Source: a bacterium (lineage in GTDB: Bacteria; Patescibacteriota; Minisyncoccia; UBA6257; GWB1-50-10). Taken from it: a stretch of 43,232 nt of DNA. This document shows, piece by piece, positions 1 through 8,200 of this stretch. The notes under the pieces were generated by a model, which ran no database searches, was not told the DNA's origin, and saw only the letters and a program-made list of their open reading frames with translations. The stretch lies in NCBI GenBank assembly GCA_030647415.1, contig JAUSKB010000012.1, positions 1 to 43,232 of the forward strand, given 5' to 3'. Both the position numbers and the translations under genes were made by a program. Numbering within the stretch: position 1 is the stretch's first letter; every line of letters starts with the position of its first letter.

Positions 1-18
1 GTGGGCGAATTCCCTTTT

Positions 19-1084
19 GAATTAGGACACTCGCTGCTCGAAAATCTGCGAGAATATGAGCATGAGAAAAAAACCAGACCTGGCGGCAACTCACAAAGAA
101 AGACCGGGAAGAGATCGGCTGGTACCTTGAGAAGGGATACAGCGAGCGGCACATCGCGGAGCTTCTCGAGAGGAGCCCGAACACCATCTCCGTCGAAATT
201 GGGCGCAACAGCGTGGGAGAGGTGTACAATCCCCCGAAAGCCGACCACAAGGCATACGTCCGGAGGAAATATTCGAAATACCAGGGCAAGAAGATCGTGG
301 GCGACCCCGCCCTGAAACGGGAGGTTGACTCTCGACTCCTCGATGATCAGTCGCCGCAGGCGATTGCCCGGCGGATCACCCGCCGCGAGCGCCACCTCCC
401 CTCGATCTCGAAGAACGCTATCTACCGCTACATCGCCTCGGTATACGGGCGGCGGATCGAGACGCACCGGAAGCACAGGAAGCGCCGGAGGTACCGACGC
501 CGGGGACGCGCGAAGTCGCTCTCCGGGCGCACCTTCATCGACAAACGACCACAGTACATCAATAGAAAATGCAGGATCGGGGACACGGAGGGAGACTTCA
601 TTCTGTCGGGGAGAAGCGGGCATGGGATCCTCCTCACCGTCGTGGATCGCCGGAGCCGCGAGGCGTTCATCGAGCGGATTCCTCGCGTGACGATCAAACA
701 CGTCCACCAGGCGTTCCTTCGGATCAAAAAGAGGTTCCCCGAGCTACGCACCATGACGACCGACAATGACCTGCTGTTCGAGCGGCACAAGGAGCTCGAG
801 CGACTACTGCGCATCAAGATATACTTCTGCCACTCGTACCATTCGTGGGAGAAGGGCGCGATCGAGCACGTGAACGGGGTGATCCGTCGGGACGTCCCCA
901 AGGGGAGCGACATCTCCCGCTATACGAGAGGATTCTTCATGCGGCTTGAGCAGAAGCTCAACCGCCGACCGATGGAGGTGTTGCAAGACCGGACCCCGCA
1001 GGAGGTTTTAGATACCTACCGGAAACGGGTGCGAGAAAACAAAAAACACCGCGGTGTGCGGGTTCGGTGAGGGTGTCCTAATTC
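19..1084 (+). mobile_element. IS30-family insertion sequence
   Basis: The left end carries GAATTAGGACAC (19-30) and the right end carries its exact reverse complement GTGTCCTAATTC (1073-1084). These 12-bp inner inverted repeats bracket one IS30-type transposase gene. The outer parts of the repeats match only weakly, so the true tips may lie a few bases further out on each side, and the window starts too close to the left tip to see a target duplication. Confidence 0.8.
213..1070 (+). CDS. IS30-family transposase, DDE domain (N-terminal HTH in a shifted frame)
   Basis: This is a DDE integrase-type transposase. The catalytic acids are visible as GDTEGDF (first Asp), TTDND (second Asp) and KGAIEHVNGVIRRDVPKG (Glu), the last being the IS30 signature. 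The GTG start given by the ORF track is not natural: the same frame stays open back to base 66 and encodes the IS30 helix-turn-helix (QLTKKDREEIGWYLEKGYSE, then a second helix ending SVEIGRN) but has no start codon. An ATG at 62 lies in another frame and enters this one only if one A is removed from the A7 run at 67-73. The copy is therefore frameshifted, or relies on slippage at the A run, or holds a sequencing error. The catalytic part is intact. Confidence 0.85.
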   Translation: MGEVYNPPKADHKAYVRRKYSKYQGKKIVGDPALKREVDSRLLDDQSPQAIARRITRRERHLPSISKNAIYRYIASVYGRRIETHRKHRKRRRYRRRGRAKSLSGRTFIDKRPQYINRKCRIGDTEGDFILSGRSGHGILLTVVDRRSREAFIERIPRVTIKHVHQAFLRIKKRFPELRTMTTDNDLLFERHKELERLLRIKIYFCHSYHSWEKGAIEHVNGVIRRDVPKGSDISRYTRGFFMRLEQKLNRRPMEVLQDRTPQEVLDTYRKRVRENKKHRGVRVR

Positions 1085-1163
1085 GGGGGGTATGGCGGGG
1101 TGAAAATTCTGTTGCAATCATAACATACTAATTGCTGTTTTGTCAATAGTAGTTGAAAATGCA

Positions 1164-1192
1164 AACCCCGCGAGCATTGATGCTGCGGGGTT
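1164..1192 (-). terminator. Rho-independent terminator of the two-gene paralog operon
   Basis: On the minus strand the arms AACCCCGC and GCGGGGTT close a hairpin followed by a T-rich stretch. It lies just beyond the stop of the 446-aa gene, between that gene and the IS30 element. Confidence 0.7.
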
Positions 1193-1215
1193 CACTGATT
1201 GCTCACACGGGCGGG

Positions 1216-2556
1216 CTAGACAAGCCCCGCCTTCCTCATCGCTTCGGTCATGGCGTCACTGCCGCCATCAGCCAGGGTTTCGGAAGTGACAACCTCCGCG
1301 TCGCGGAAATGCACGTCCGCGACATACCCCTTCACCGCGTTCGGATCGGCGCCGCAGAAGAAATCGGGATCGCCCGAGACTTCCAGAAGATGCGACTGTA
1401 CCCGCCCCCGGCCGCACACGCAGATCGTGTGCTCGTCGAGCTGGTCCTTCGAGAGCGCCGCGACCTTCCGCATGAATTCTTCAATGCGCCCCCGGTTTCC
1501 CGAGAAGGCAAGAATGAGGGATTCTGGAAGGTCTTCTTTCCCCCCGAACTTCTTCGCGCCGGGCTTGTACGCGATTGCGGGCATGTGGTAATCCCGCTGG
1601 TCCACGAACTGCCCGGCAATGTTCTCCGCCCAGCCGATCGGGGCGAAGATGAGCGTGTAGGTGTCGCTCCCGCTCCCCTTGCCGCGCGAAACTGACTCAA
1701 TCTTCTCCACCGGACCAGCATTTTGCCAGTCGATGTAGAAGCTGGGGTAACGTTTTGCGCCGCTTCCGGGCGAGTACTCGTGTACCAGAACCACACAGCG
1801 GTCCGGGCTCGCACTCTCGCCTTCCTTTATCGGCGCGATCACGAGCTCTTCGTGCATGTCTCGCCCAAACCGAACGGTGGTAAGTTCGACGTTCCCTTCT
1901 ACAGGAACGCCGAGCCCATATGCGAGCCGCCCGTTGCTACCCCACACCTCGCGGTGAAGACGGCCACACTCGAGCGTTACGCCCTCTGATACACGATCCC
2001 CGGAGACCTGGAGAATTTGGAAGTTGCCGGGAATCCAGGTGACGTTCTCCTCGGAGCGCGGTGGGTCATTTCGACGATCCCACGCCCGCTTGGACCACGT
2101 CTTGGACTCGATCGCGACGCCGTTCCAGGTGTACACATCAACCTGGTTCTCGTTGCGGCCAGTCTTATGAAACGCGACGGACTGACTGATGTCGAGAATC
2201 GCGGCGACCTCGATGCCAGAGTCACACGCATTCCCCGCCGAGCAAACCTTTAAAACCTTGCCCGTCGTCGCCTCATCGAAAATCGAGACGTCGCCGCGGA
2301 ATCCGCCGGTAGAACCTACGAACAGCAGACAACGAGGGGTGGTGTCCTCTCCGGCGACGATGAGAATCGCGTCTTCTTTGGTCTTCACGACCTTGAAAAT
2401 ATTTTCCGGAAGCACGCCGTCGGCGCTGGGAACCGCTCCGTTCACGCCGATGAACTCGCGGTCGTTTTGATTGTGACCATAGCTCATCGAGGATCGGAAT
2501 GCGGGAAATGGGTCGGTCCCGAAGGACCATCCTTGCGAAAGCATTATGTGTTTCAT
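1216..2556 (-). CDS. Unknown protein; N-terminal module shared with the upstream gene
   Basis: I do not recognise this 446-aa protein. Residues 1-165 are paralogous to almost all of the gene upstream: both start MKH-x-MLS, share PFPA, DREF, KTK, GED, GGFRG, CSAGN-x-C, QSVAFH and TWNG, and have the same spacing between them. The remaining ~280 residues, rich in Asp, Glu and Gly with four late cysteines, occur only in this copy. There is no signal peptide and no membrane segment, so it is probably cytosolic. Its start overlaps the stop of the upstream gene by four bases (ATGA), implying translational coupling. No catalytic motif is evident. Confidence 0.85.
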   Translation of the reverse strand: MKHIMLSQGWSFGTDPFPAFRSSMSYGHNQNDREFIGVNGAVPSADGVLPENIFKVVKTKEDAILIVAGEDTTPRCLLFVGSTGGFRGDVSIFDEATTGKVLKVCSAGNACDSGIEVAAILDISQSVAFHKTGRNENQVDVYTWNGVAIESKTWSKRAWDRRNDPPRSEENVTWIPGNFQILQVSGDRVSEGVTLECGRLHREVWGSNGRLAYGLGVPVEGNVELTTVRFGRDMHEELVIAPIKEGESASPDRCVVLVHEYSPGSGAKRYPSFYIDWQNAGPVEKIESVSRGKGSGSDTYTLIFAPIGWAENIAGQFVDQRDYHMPAIAYKPGAKKFGGKEDLPESLILAFSGNRGRIEEFMRKVAALSKDQLDEHTICVCGRGRVQSHLLEVSGDPDFFCGADPNAVKGYVADVHFRDAEVVTSETLADGGSDAMTEAMRKAGLV

Positions 2557-3224
2557 AACACCTCCGCATCATCAAGTGATGGAGCCGCGACTGCATTTCG
2601 CGTGTTCCACTCCTCGGTCGAGTAGTGTTTCGTCTCGACCACGGTGCCGTTCCATGTGTGGACGTACACCTCGTTGGTGCGGCGTCCGGACGTGTGGAAT
2701 GCGACCGACTGACCGACTTCCAACACTGCGATAACTTCGATGCTGCTCTCGCAGTTGTTGCCCGCAGAGCACTGCTTCAAGATCGTGCCGGTGGTGCCAC
2801 TTTCAACAATGCCGACACCGCCCCGAAAACCGCCCGCGCATCCGGCGAACAACAAACACTTGTTCGTCTTGTCTTCGCCGGGAACCACGAGGATCGTCCC
2901 TTTCTCCTTCGTTTTAATGACGAGGAACTTCCCCTCGGGGAGCGCGGGCAGGCTAACTTTGAGGTTCGCCCGGTTCCACGACTTTGCTGATTCCTGCTCC
3001 GCGTCATACGCGGCTTTCGCGGCTTCCGCCGCACGCTGCTCCGTTCCTGTATATAGGAGCGCGTTCATATTTCCCGTCACCGTGTAGTACGTCACAGGTG
3101 TGACGCCCTGCACGGGCAGAAATTCTCGGTCGCGCTTGTTGCGACCGTACACAAGGTTGCAGCGGTATGCAGGGAACGGCTCAATCCCGTATTCCCATGC
3201 GCTGGACAACATGACATGCTTCAT
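2553..3224 (-). CDS. Unknown protein, first gene of the paralog pair
   Basis: This 223-aa protein consists of the module that also forms the N-terminus of the next gene, plus an Ala/Glu-rich insertion at about residues 45-95 (EQRAAEAAKAAYDAEQESAK) that is likely helical. Conserved blocks are MLSSAW, PFPAYR, DREF, KTKEKGTILVVPGED, GGFRGGVGI, CSAGNNC and QSVAFH. It has no signal peptide. It is the promoter-proximal gene behind a near-perfect promoter with a leader of about 120 nt. The family is not one I can name; the pair looks like duplication followed by C-terminal extension of one copy. Confidence 0.85.
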   Translation of the reverse strand: MKHVMLSSAWEYGIEPFPAYRCNLVYGRNKRDREFLPVQGVTPVTYYTVTGNMNALLYTGTEQRAAEAAKAAYDAEQESAKSWNRANLKVSLPALPEGKFLVIKTKEKGTILVVPGEDKTNKCLLFAGCAGGFRGGVGIVESGTTGTILKQCSAGNNCESSIEVIAVLEVGQSVAFHTSGRRTNEVYVHTWNGTVVETKHYSTEEWNTRNAVAAPSLDDAEVL

Positions 3225-3350
3225 TTTTTACTCTCATTTTCTTGCTCGCGAGATTGTCCCGAAGGACTGCCTCCTGAGCGTGAAATGCCGACTGTTTCTG
3301 GCCGTCGGCGACGCCATTCACATGATTCAATTGCTAAGTTTCGTGTCTGT

Positions 3351-3380
3351 ATTATAGCATATTTACTATCGTTTTGTCAA
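3351..3380 (-). promoter_or_regulatory. Sigma70-type promoter of the paralog operon
   Basis: Reading leftward, TTGACA (3375-3380), an 18-bp spacer and TATAAT (3351-3356) are both exact consensus hexamers. Transcription would start near 3344, leaving a leader of about 120 nt before the ATG at 3224. Confidence 0.85.
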
Positions 3381-3787
3381 ACACCTGTAGGGTAGATTCA
3401 ACCCTGAAGTGCACCGTCAGTCCTGATTCTATTCATACTCGGCACTATACCCCAGCCGTCACCTCGGCCACACCGCCCTTTCCTACCAACCGCCCAAATT
3501 CCAGCCATTTCCCTAGCTCTTGGCACAACGGGTTCCAACTCTGCACCACGTGGGGCACAAAATGGAATCCCGCCGCTGGCGGGATGAGCGAGACGCCTGC
3601 GCGTCTCGCGTCCCATTTTGTGCGGCGGAGCATGTCCCGACCAGCAGGTCGGGACGCGAGCCGGTGCCTAGACCAAGAGGGCGCGACGGCGCACTCTTGA
3701 GTCGAAGGCAAGGATACATCGTAGGTCGAAACCGCAAGCGCAGTCCCGCTGTGGCGGGATGAGCAGTGAGACTCCTGGTGAGGGCAC
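3381..3787. other. Gene-free interval with nested GC-rich hairpins
   Basis: No convincing gene is seen. A perfect 11-bp stem (GCACAAAATGG at 3555-3565 with its complement at 3613-3623) encloses two further perfect hairpins (ATCCCGCC/GGCGGGAT at 3567-3585 and GCGAGACGC/GCGTCTCGC at 3588-3609), giving a three-way junction. A fourth hairpin (GTCCCGACC/GGTCGGGAC, 3634-3655) follows, and a CCCGC..GCGGG palindrome lies near 3750. ORFs here are composed of these repeats. The first ~70 bp may be a decayed mobile-element end, but I cannot identify it. Confidence 0.5.
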
Positions 3788-3811
3788 AAAAAAGACGCGG
3801 TTTGTCGCGTC
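3788..3811 (-). terminator. Rho-independent terminator after the 133-aa gene
   Basis: On the minus strand GACGCG-ACAAAC-CGCGTC is followed by TTTTTT, about 20 bases after the stop codon of the 133-aa gene. Confidence 0.85.
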
Positions 3812-3830
3812 TTCTTGTTAATTCCGTCCG

Positions 3831-4232
3831 TCAATCGCCCGGGTCCGCACTCGAGAGCTCGACGTGCGACATCACCAGGCGATTCCCCTTCTGCTGCAGG
3901 AGGAAACTGAATGAGTCCTTCCCGATCCTGCTCACGCGAATTCCATCGGGATGCGCGCCGAGGTATCCGTAAAAGCGAGCAAATGCAATTTCGGGGCTCG
4001 GGCCGCCTATATCTCCCACTCCAACGCTCAGCGATCCCCCTGCACAGCACACTATGTAACTTCCGTGCTCCGTATACTCAAGCGAGAAGCATAGGGGACT
4101 GCTCCGAGAGAAGAAGGAGTTGATGTTACAAAGCTTATACAGCTTCCGCATTTCCTCGCTTGCATTTTTCACTATGTCTGGGACACGCCAATCCGAGACG
4201 CGCTCTCCTTTCACACTCCTAAACTGCGTCAT
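3831..4232 (-). CDS. Small protein of unknown function
   Basis: I do not recognise this 133-aa protein. It is soluble in appearance, with no signal peptide or membrane segment, and contains a Gly-rich stretch (CCAGGSLSVGVGDIGG) about residues 63-78. It is supported as a real gene by an AGGAGG ribosome-binding site seven bases before the ATG, a good promoter upstream (TTGACA, 18 bp, TATACA) and a terminator directly downstream, so it is a monocistronic unit. It is divergent from the surface protein gene to its right. Confidence 0.8.
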   Translation of the reverse strand: MTQFRSVKGERVSDWRVPDIVKNASEEMRKLYKLCNINSFFSRSSPLCFSLEYTEHGSYIVCCAGGSLSVGVGDIGGPSPEIAFARFYGYLGAHPDGIRVSRIGKDSFSFLLQQKGNRLVMSHVELSSADPGD

Positions 4233-4271
4233 AATTCCTCCTTATGTTTGTTTTTGATTGTAGCTGAAGTC

Positions 4272-4301
4272 TGTATACACCGACATGCTAGTCGATGTCA
4301 A
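4272..4301 (-). promoter_or_regulatory. Promoter of the 133-aa gene
   Basis: Leftward TTGACA (4296-4301), 18-bp spacer and TATACA (4272-4277). The -35 box overlaps the ATG of the divergent gene at 4295, so the two units share this short interval. Confidence 0.75.
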
Positions 4302-5404
4302 TAAAAACCAGACGCGCCTCGGACGAGGCGTTGGTCTATAATAAACCTATCGTGAAACTGAACATTAGCCGCAAAGCGATTTACTACGGGCTTGGGGGCG
4401 GGCTCGTCGTCGTCCTCGCCGCGGTCGCGTTCAAGCTCTTCACCCCCGCCGCGCCCCCAGTCCAGGTCGCCCCAAACCAGTTCGTAAACGTGTCCGCAAT
4501 CGAGCGGGGCGTCCAGGATTGCGCGACGTACGTCCGCGTGAGCGAAGGAATCGGTCCATCCGCCTACCTCTGCATCAAGGAGAACCGGGACCTTGTGGTC
4601 CGGTGGCAAGACTTCCCCCGTGAAACCGCAACGACTGTCACCATCTACCGTGCCGAGGCGGGGTCGGAGACGCTCGAGGTGTGGCAGACGCTCACGGTGA
4701 CCGGCGCGAGCGGCGAAACGGTGCTTCAGACAAACCTCTCGCCGGATGATATCGGTCCGCTAGCTGGCGGAGGCGGCGGCATCGGCGGCATCACCTTTTA
4801 CATCGAGGCCACCTCCCCCACCGGAACGCTCATATTCGCCTCGGCTCCGCCGGCTGGCGGATCGACCGCCACATCAACGTCGACATCCACACAGCCCACG
4901 GCAACTTCGACCACAACATCCACACCAACATCGACACCCGTCGTGATACCACCACCAATTGTGACACCACCACCCGCACCCATACCAACCTCTACACCCA
5001 CCTCGACGGTGCCAACCACTACCTCAACAGCAACCAGCACGGGCACATCAACGAGCACCCCACCGGGCGTCATCGTATACTACTATTCCCCCTCCGGTGC
5101 AGTAACCGGTCAAGCAACCATCACCGAACCGCAGTCGAACTTCTGGGTCCAGCACGTGAACCAGAAAATTGAGCTCGGGTGGTATAGTTTACCGCCGGAA
5201 ACGACCAAGATGACCGTCTCCCGGTCGGCAACCACAAACGGCCCGTGGCTCGCCCTCCTTACGCAGGGGAACCCGGTCACCACTTACTATCAGCTGTATC
5301 TTGTGGACAGCACTGTGGGAACGACCCACTACTACAAGCTCGAGACGTACAACGGCGAGACGAAGACCGCGACCTACGGTCCGGTGGAGCTCGCGCCGGA
5401 GTAA
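4295..5404 (+). CDS. Membrane-anchored surface protein with Thr/Ser/Pro-rich linker and FnIII-like C-terminus
   Basis: This 369-aa protein has one hydrophobic segment near residues 30-48 (YYGLGGGLVVVLAAVAFKLF), a first extracellular region to about 185, a Thr/Ser/Pro linker (about 190-265, mucin-like TSTSTST and PTSTP repeats) and a C-terminal beta-rich region that looks fibronectin type III-like. Function is unknown; the layout suggests a stalked cell-envelope protein. Start is uncertain: no ribosome-binding site precedes the ATG at 4295, and a TATAAT at 4335-4340 just before GTG at 4351 would give a shorter leaderless protein beginning VKLNISRK. A PPAGG segment is encoded by a TCCGCC..GGCGGA palindrome near 4850, like those inserted elsewhere. 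Confidence 0.8.
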   Translation: MSIKTRRASDEALVYNKPIVKLNISRKAIYYGLGGGLVVVLAAVAFKLFTPAAPPVQVAPNQFVNVSAIERGVQDCATYVRVSEGIGPSAYLCIKENRDLVVRWQDFPRETATTVTIYRAEAGSETLEVWQTLTVTGASGETVLQTNLSPDDIGPLAGGGGGIGGITFYIEATSPTGTLIFASAPPAGGSTATSTSTSTQPTATSTTTSTPTSTPVVIPPPIVTPPPAPIPTSTPTSTVPTTTSTATSTGTSTSTPPGVIVYYYSPSGAVTGQATITEPQSNFWVQHVNQKIELGWYSLPPETTKMTVSRSATTNGPWLALLTQGNPVTTYYQLYLVDSTVGTTHYYKLETYNGETKTATYGPVELAPE

Positions 5405-5419
5405 AGCGTTTAAACAATG

Positions 5420-5445
5420 AAAAAGACCACCGATTTTTGGTGGTC
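5420..5445 (-). terminator. Rho-independent terminator of the candidate RNA
   Basis: Minus strand GACCACC-AAAAATC-GGTGGTC followed by TTTTT. On the plus strand the hairpin lacks a T run, so it serves mainly leftward transcription. Confidence 0.8.
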
Positions 5446-5837
5446 AATCCGCGCCGAGACTATAAAAAGTTTCCCCCGACGCGTGTTGGTCGGGGGCACA
5501 CTCTGTTAGAGGGACAGACTTTCGCGATGGTTGGGATCGCTAGCTGTTTCATCCGGATGAAACAGCAATCCTCCCTAATGGCCCCGAATCGGAGCCAGAC
5601 TTCTACATGGGGCGGCGAAGTCAACCGATCTGGATTTCATCTATTCAGGCCCAACACCCGAACGACTGCGTAAGCGCCAGAATCTCCCAAAATGACGAGT
5701 ATCATAGGCTCGTCTCCCCCACCCGATTCGCATGGACGCGCATTGGCATGCCGGTGCGTCCGCTAGGCCGATTCAGAAGCTCTCTTACCGCAAGCTTCCA
5801 GAGGCCGGGGGTGGTTCGGTCATCTCTGCAATGATCT
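5420..5837 (-). ncRNA. Candidate structured non-coding RNA
   Basis: No credible ORF occupies this interval, yet the minus strand has a promoter (TTGACT-16-TACAAT), a run of hairpins and a Rho-independent terminator, defining a transcript of about 418 nt. Visible helices, 5' to 3', are GAAGCT/AGCTTC, GGACGC/GCGTCC, a longer pairing CCACCCCC with GGGTGGGG that encloses those two, GACGAG/CTCGTC, a possible pseudoknotted block around 5590-5640, GCTGTTTCATCC with its exact complement (5543-5566), GCGAT/ATCGC, CCCCCGAC/GTCGGGGG, and the terminator. I searched by eye for the signatures of RNase P RNA, tmRNA, SRP RNA and found none. Divergent from recG. Confidence 0.55.
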
Positions 5838-5843
5838 AGTGGT

Positions 5844-5871
5844 ATTGTAGCATACTGTAGAAAAAAGTCAA
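5844..5871 (-). promoter_or_regulatory. Promoter of the candidate RNA
   Basis: Leftward TTGACT (5866-5871), 16-bp spacer, TACAAT (5844-5849). It is back to back with the recG promoter. Confidence 0.6.
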
Positions 5872-5897
5872 TAGTAGAAAAAGCACCATAAATACTG

Positions 5898-5903
5898 TAT
5901 AAT
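5898..5903 (+). promoter_or_regulatory. recG -10 element, probably leaderless transcript
   Basis: TATAAT ends eight bases before the recG ATG at 5912, and no ribosome-binding site lies between. The transcript would start at or next to the start codon. Confidence 0.6.
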
Positions 5904-5911
5904 ATGGCGCA

Positions 5912-8182
5912 ATGCCCTCCCTCGCGACGAAGCTCACCGAGGTCCACGGGGTACCGCCGCGATTCATCCCGAAGCTGAAACGCCTCGGTCTCGAGACCGT
6001 CCGCGACCTCCTGTGGCACTTCCCCGTCCGGTATGAGGACTTCTCGAAGGTGTACCCCATCGCGGACCTCATCCCGAACCAGGAGGCGACGGTGACGGCG
6101 CGGGTCACGAAAATAATGGGACGGCGCACCTGGCACCGCACCTTCCACATGGTGGAAGCGACGCTCGCGGACGACACCGGCGAGATCCGCGCGACCTGGT
6201 TCAATCAGCCTTACATTCAGAATGTGCTCCAACTAGGCCGCCTAGCAAACTTCTCCGGCAAGGTGACGGTCTCAAAAAAGACCGGCGACATCTACCTCTC
6301 GAATCCGACATATGAATTACTAACAACCGACAACCTACAACAAACAACGAAACACACCGCGAGAATCGTCCCGATTTACCGAGAAACAAAGGGGCTTACC
6401 TCGAAGGGCATCCGCTATCTCATGGAGCCCATCCTGCGAAACCTGCCCGCCGTTCCCGACATCCTGCCGCCCGAAACGCTCCGAAAACACCTACTCCCGG
6501 ACATCCACACAGCCCTCCGCACCGTCCACTTCCCCGACACGCTCGACGAGGCGCTCGCCGCAAAACGACGCTTCGCCTTCGAGGATCTCTTCCTCCTCCA
6601 GCTTGTGAACCTGCGCGCCCGCGCGGCGCGAGGCGGCGAACGCGCCGTCGCCATTCCACCGGAGCCGGAGCGAATGAAAACTCGGCTCGCTACCCTCCCC
6701 TTCACACTCACCGCCTCACAGAAGCGGTCGCTCTGGGAGATACTGCAGGACCTCGAATGCCCGCACCCCATGAATCGGCTTCTCCAAGGGGACGTGGGAT
6801 CCGGGAAGACCATCGTCGTGGGGCTCGCCGCCATCCACGCGGCAGAGAGCGGCGTGCAGGTAGCCATCATGGCACCGACGGAGCTCCTCGCCCGCCAGCA
6901 CTATCGGACGCTCACCAAGGTATTCCACGGATTCGAGTTGGGCATCGCCCTCCGGACCGCGAGCGAGTCCCGCGCCTGGTACGGCCACGGCATGGAGTCC
7001 GAGCCCGCGAAGGCGGCGCTCCACCGCGACATCGCGCGGGGCTCCATCGCCATCGTCATCGGGACGCAGGCACTGATAACCAACAACAAACAACAAACAA
7101 CAAACAACGGGAAGCAGGGACAAACGACAAACGGACAAATTCAGTTCAAGAACCTCGGGCTCGTCATTGTGGACGAACAGCACCGGTTCGGGGTGGAGCA
7201 GCGGGCAGCGTTGCTCATCAATAACAAACAACAAACGATAAATGGTTCGACAGGCTCACCATCCCGAGCGCAGTCGAGGGACGACAAACAAATACCGCAT
7301 TTCTTGAGCATGTCCGCAACACCCATTCCCCGCACCCTCTCGCTCACTATCTTCGGCGACCTCGACGTCTCGCTCATCACCGAGCTCCCGAAGGACCGGA
7401 AGCCCATCGTCACGAAGGCGGTGGGGGTCGCGGAGCGTTCAGATATGTACGCGTTTATGAAACGGGAAATCGCGGCTGGGCGGCAGGCATTCGTCGTCTG
7501 TCCGCGCATTGACCCACCCGGCGAGGACCCCGAACCGCTCACCTGGGAGGAGCGGGTGAAACTCGAGGTGAAGTCGGCGACCGCGGAGTATGAGAAGCTC
7601 AAAACGAAGGTGTTCCCGAAACTCGCAATCGGCATGCTCCACGGCCGATTGAAAGCGGCGGAGAAGGAGCGGGTGATGTCCGCCTTCGCATCTCCGCTAT
7701 CGCTACGAGCTTCGGCGGACAAGCGAATTGATATTCTTGTCACGACATCGGTGGTCGAAGTGGGCGTCGACGTGCCGAACGCCACCGTCATGTTGATCGA
7801 GGGGGCGGAGCGGTTCGGCCTCGCCCAGCTCTACCAGTTCCGCGGGCGGGTGGGGCGTGGCGAGCACCAGTCCTACTGTTTTCTCGTCTCCGACTCGACG
7901 TCTTCCATAGCCCGCGCGCGCCTCAAGGCCGTCGTCACGGCGAAAAACGGCTTCGAGCTCGCCGAGCACGATTTGAAGCTCCGCGGTCCCGGCGAGTTCC
8001 TTGGGTCCGGCCAGTCCGGCTTCCCCGACCTTGCCATGCAGGCAATTCAGAACCCCGACCTCGTAAAGGCGGCGCGGGAGGCGGCGCAGAGTGTCCTACG
8101 GGATGGGATGGCGCCCCCCTCCCGGTACGGCGCGCTCCGGGAACGCCTCGTGGAGTTTGAGCGGAAGGTGCACTGGGAGTGA
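5912..8182 (+). CDS. recG: ATP-dependent DNA helicase RecG
   Basis: RecG remodels stalled replication forks and Holliday junctions. The wedge/OB domain occupies about residues 1-230; the helicase core shows Walker A GDVGSGKT, motif II DEQH, motif III SATPIPRT, and the C-terminal helicase with VEVGVDVP and QFRGRVGRG. The 756-aa length exceeds the usual ~690 because of inserted low-complexity peptides: TTDNLQQTTK near 135, TNNKQQTTNN.. between motifs Ib and II, NNKQQTINGSTGSPSRAQSR before motif III, and a SPLSLRASADKR block before motif IV. All are encoded by heptamer tracts or dispersed palindromes and remain in frame, in positions where other RecG proteins have loops. Transcribed alone; a strong terminator follows. 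Confidence 0.97.
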   Translation: MPSLATKLTEVHGVPPRFIPKLKRLGLETVRDLLWHFPVRYEDFSKVYPIADLIPNQEATVTARVTKIMGRRTWHRTFHMVEATLADDTGEIRATWFNQPYIQNVLQLGRLANFSGKVTVSKKTGDIYLSNPTYELLTTDNLQQTTKHTARIVPIYRETKGLTSKGIRYLMEPILRNLPAVPDILPPETLRKHLLPDIHTALRTVHFPDTLDEALAAKRRFAFEDLFLLQLVNLRARAARGGERAVAIPPEPERMKTRLATLPFTLTASQKRSLWEILQDLECPHPMNRLLQGDVGSGKTIVVGLAAIHAAESGVQVAIMAPTELLARQHYRTLTKVFHGFELGIALRTASESRAWYGHGMESEPAKAALHRDIARGSIAIVIGTQALITNNKQQTTNNGKQGQTTNGQIQFKNLGLVIVDEQHRFGVEQRAALLINNKQQTINGSTGSPSRAQSRDDKQIPHFLSMSATPIPRTLSLTIFGDLDVSLITELPKDRKPIVTKAVGVAERSDMYAFMKREIAAGRQAFVVCPRIDPPGEDPEPLTWEERVKLEVKSATAEYEKLKTKVFPKLAIGMLHGRLKAAEKERVMSAFASPLSLRASADKRIDILVTTSVVEVGVDVPNATVMLIEGAERFGLAQLYQFRGRVGRGEHQSYCFLVSDSTSSIARARLKAVVTAKNGFELAEHDLKLRGPGEFLGSGQSGFPDLAMQAIQNPDLVKAAREAAQSVLRDGMAPPSRYGALRERLVEFERKVHWE
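6320..6352 (+). repeat. Heptamer-type tract inside recG
   Basis: AACAACCGACAACCTACAAC and following bases form degenerate 7-bp repeats; encodes part of an inserted TTDNLQQTTK peptide in the N-terminal region. Confidence 0.6.
7078..7139 (+). repeat. Heptamer tract (ACAACAA) inside recG
   Basis: AACAACAAACAACAAACAAC shows a clean 7-bp period and then degenerates (GACAAACGACAAACGGACAA). It encodes about 20 residues inserted between helicase motifs Ib and II, and keeps the reading frame. Confidence 0.8.
7218..7291 (+). repeat. Composite insertion in recG: heptamers plus TTCGACAGGCTCACC repeat
   Basis: A short heptamer stretch, then TGGTTCGACAGGCTCACCAT and CCCGAGCGCAGTCGAGGGA, then heptamers again. 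A close relative of the central unit lies in pheS (12061-12100) in similar heptamer surroundings. Confidence 0.75.
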
Positions 8183-8200
8183 GGCAAGTTGGTAAGTTTA

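Noticed and set aside
3445-4050. 201-aa minus-strand ORF
   Set aside because: It overlaps the supported 133-aa gene in another frame and consists largely of hairpin repeats.
5420-5837. RNase P RNA, tmRNA or SRP RNA
   Set aside because: No GAGGAAAGUCC, no tRNA-like ends with a tag ORF, and no GGAAG/AGCA SRP core could be found by eye; a covariance search would decide.
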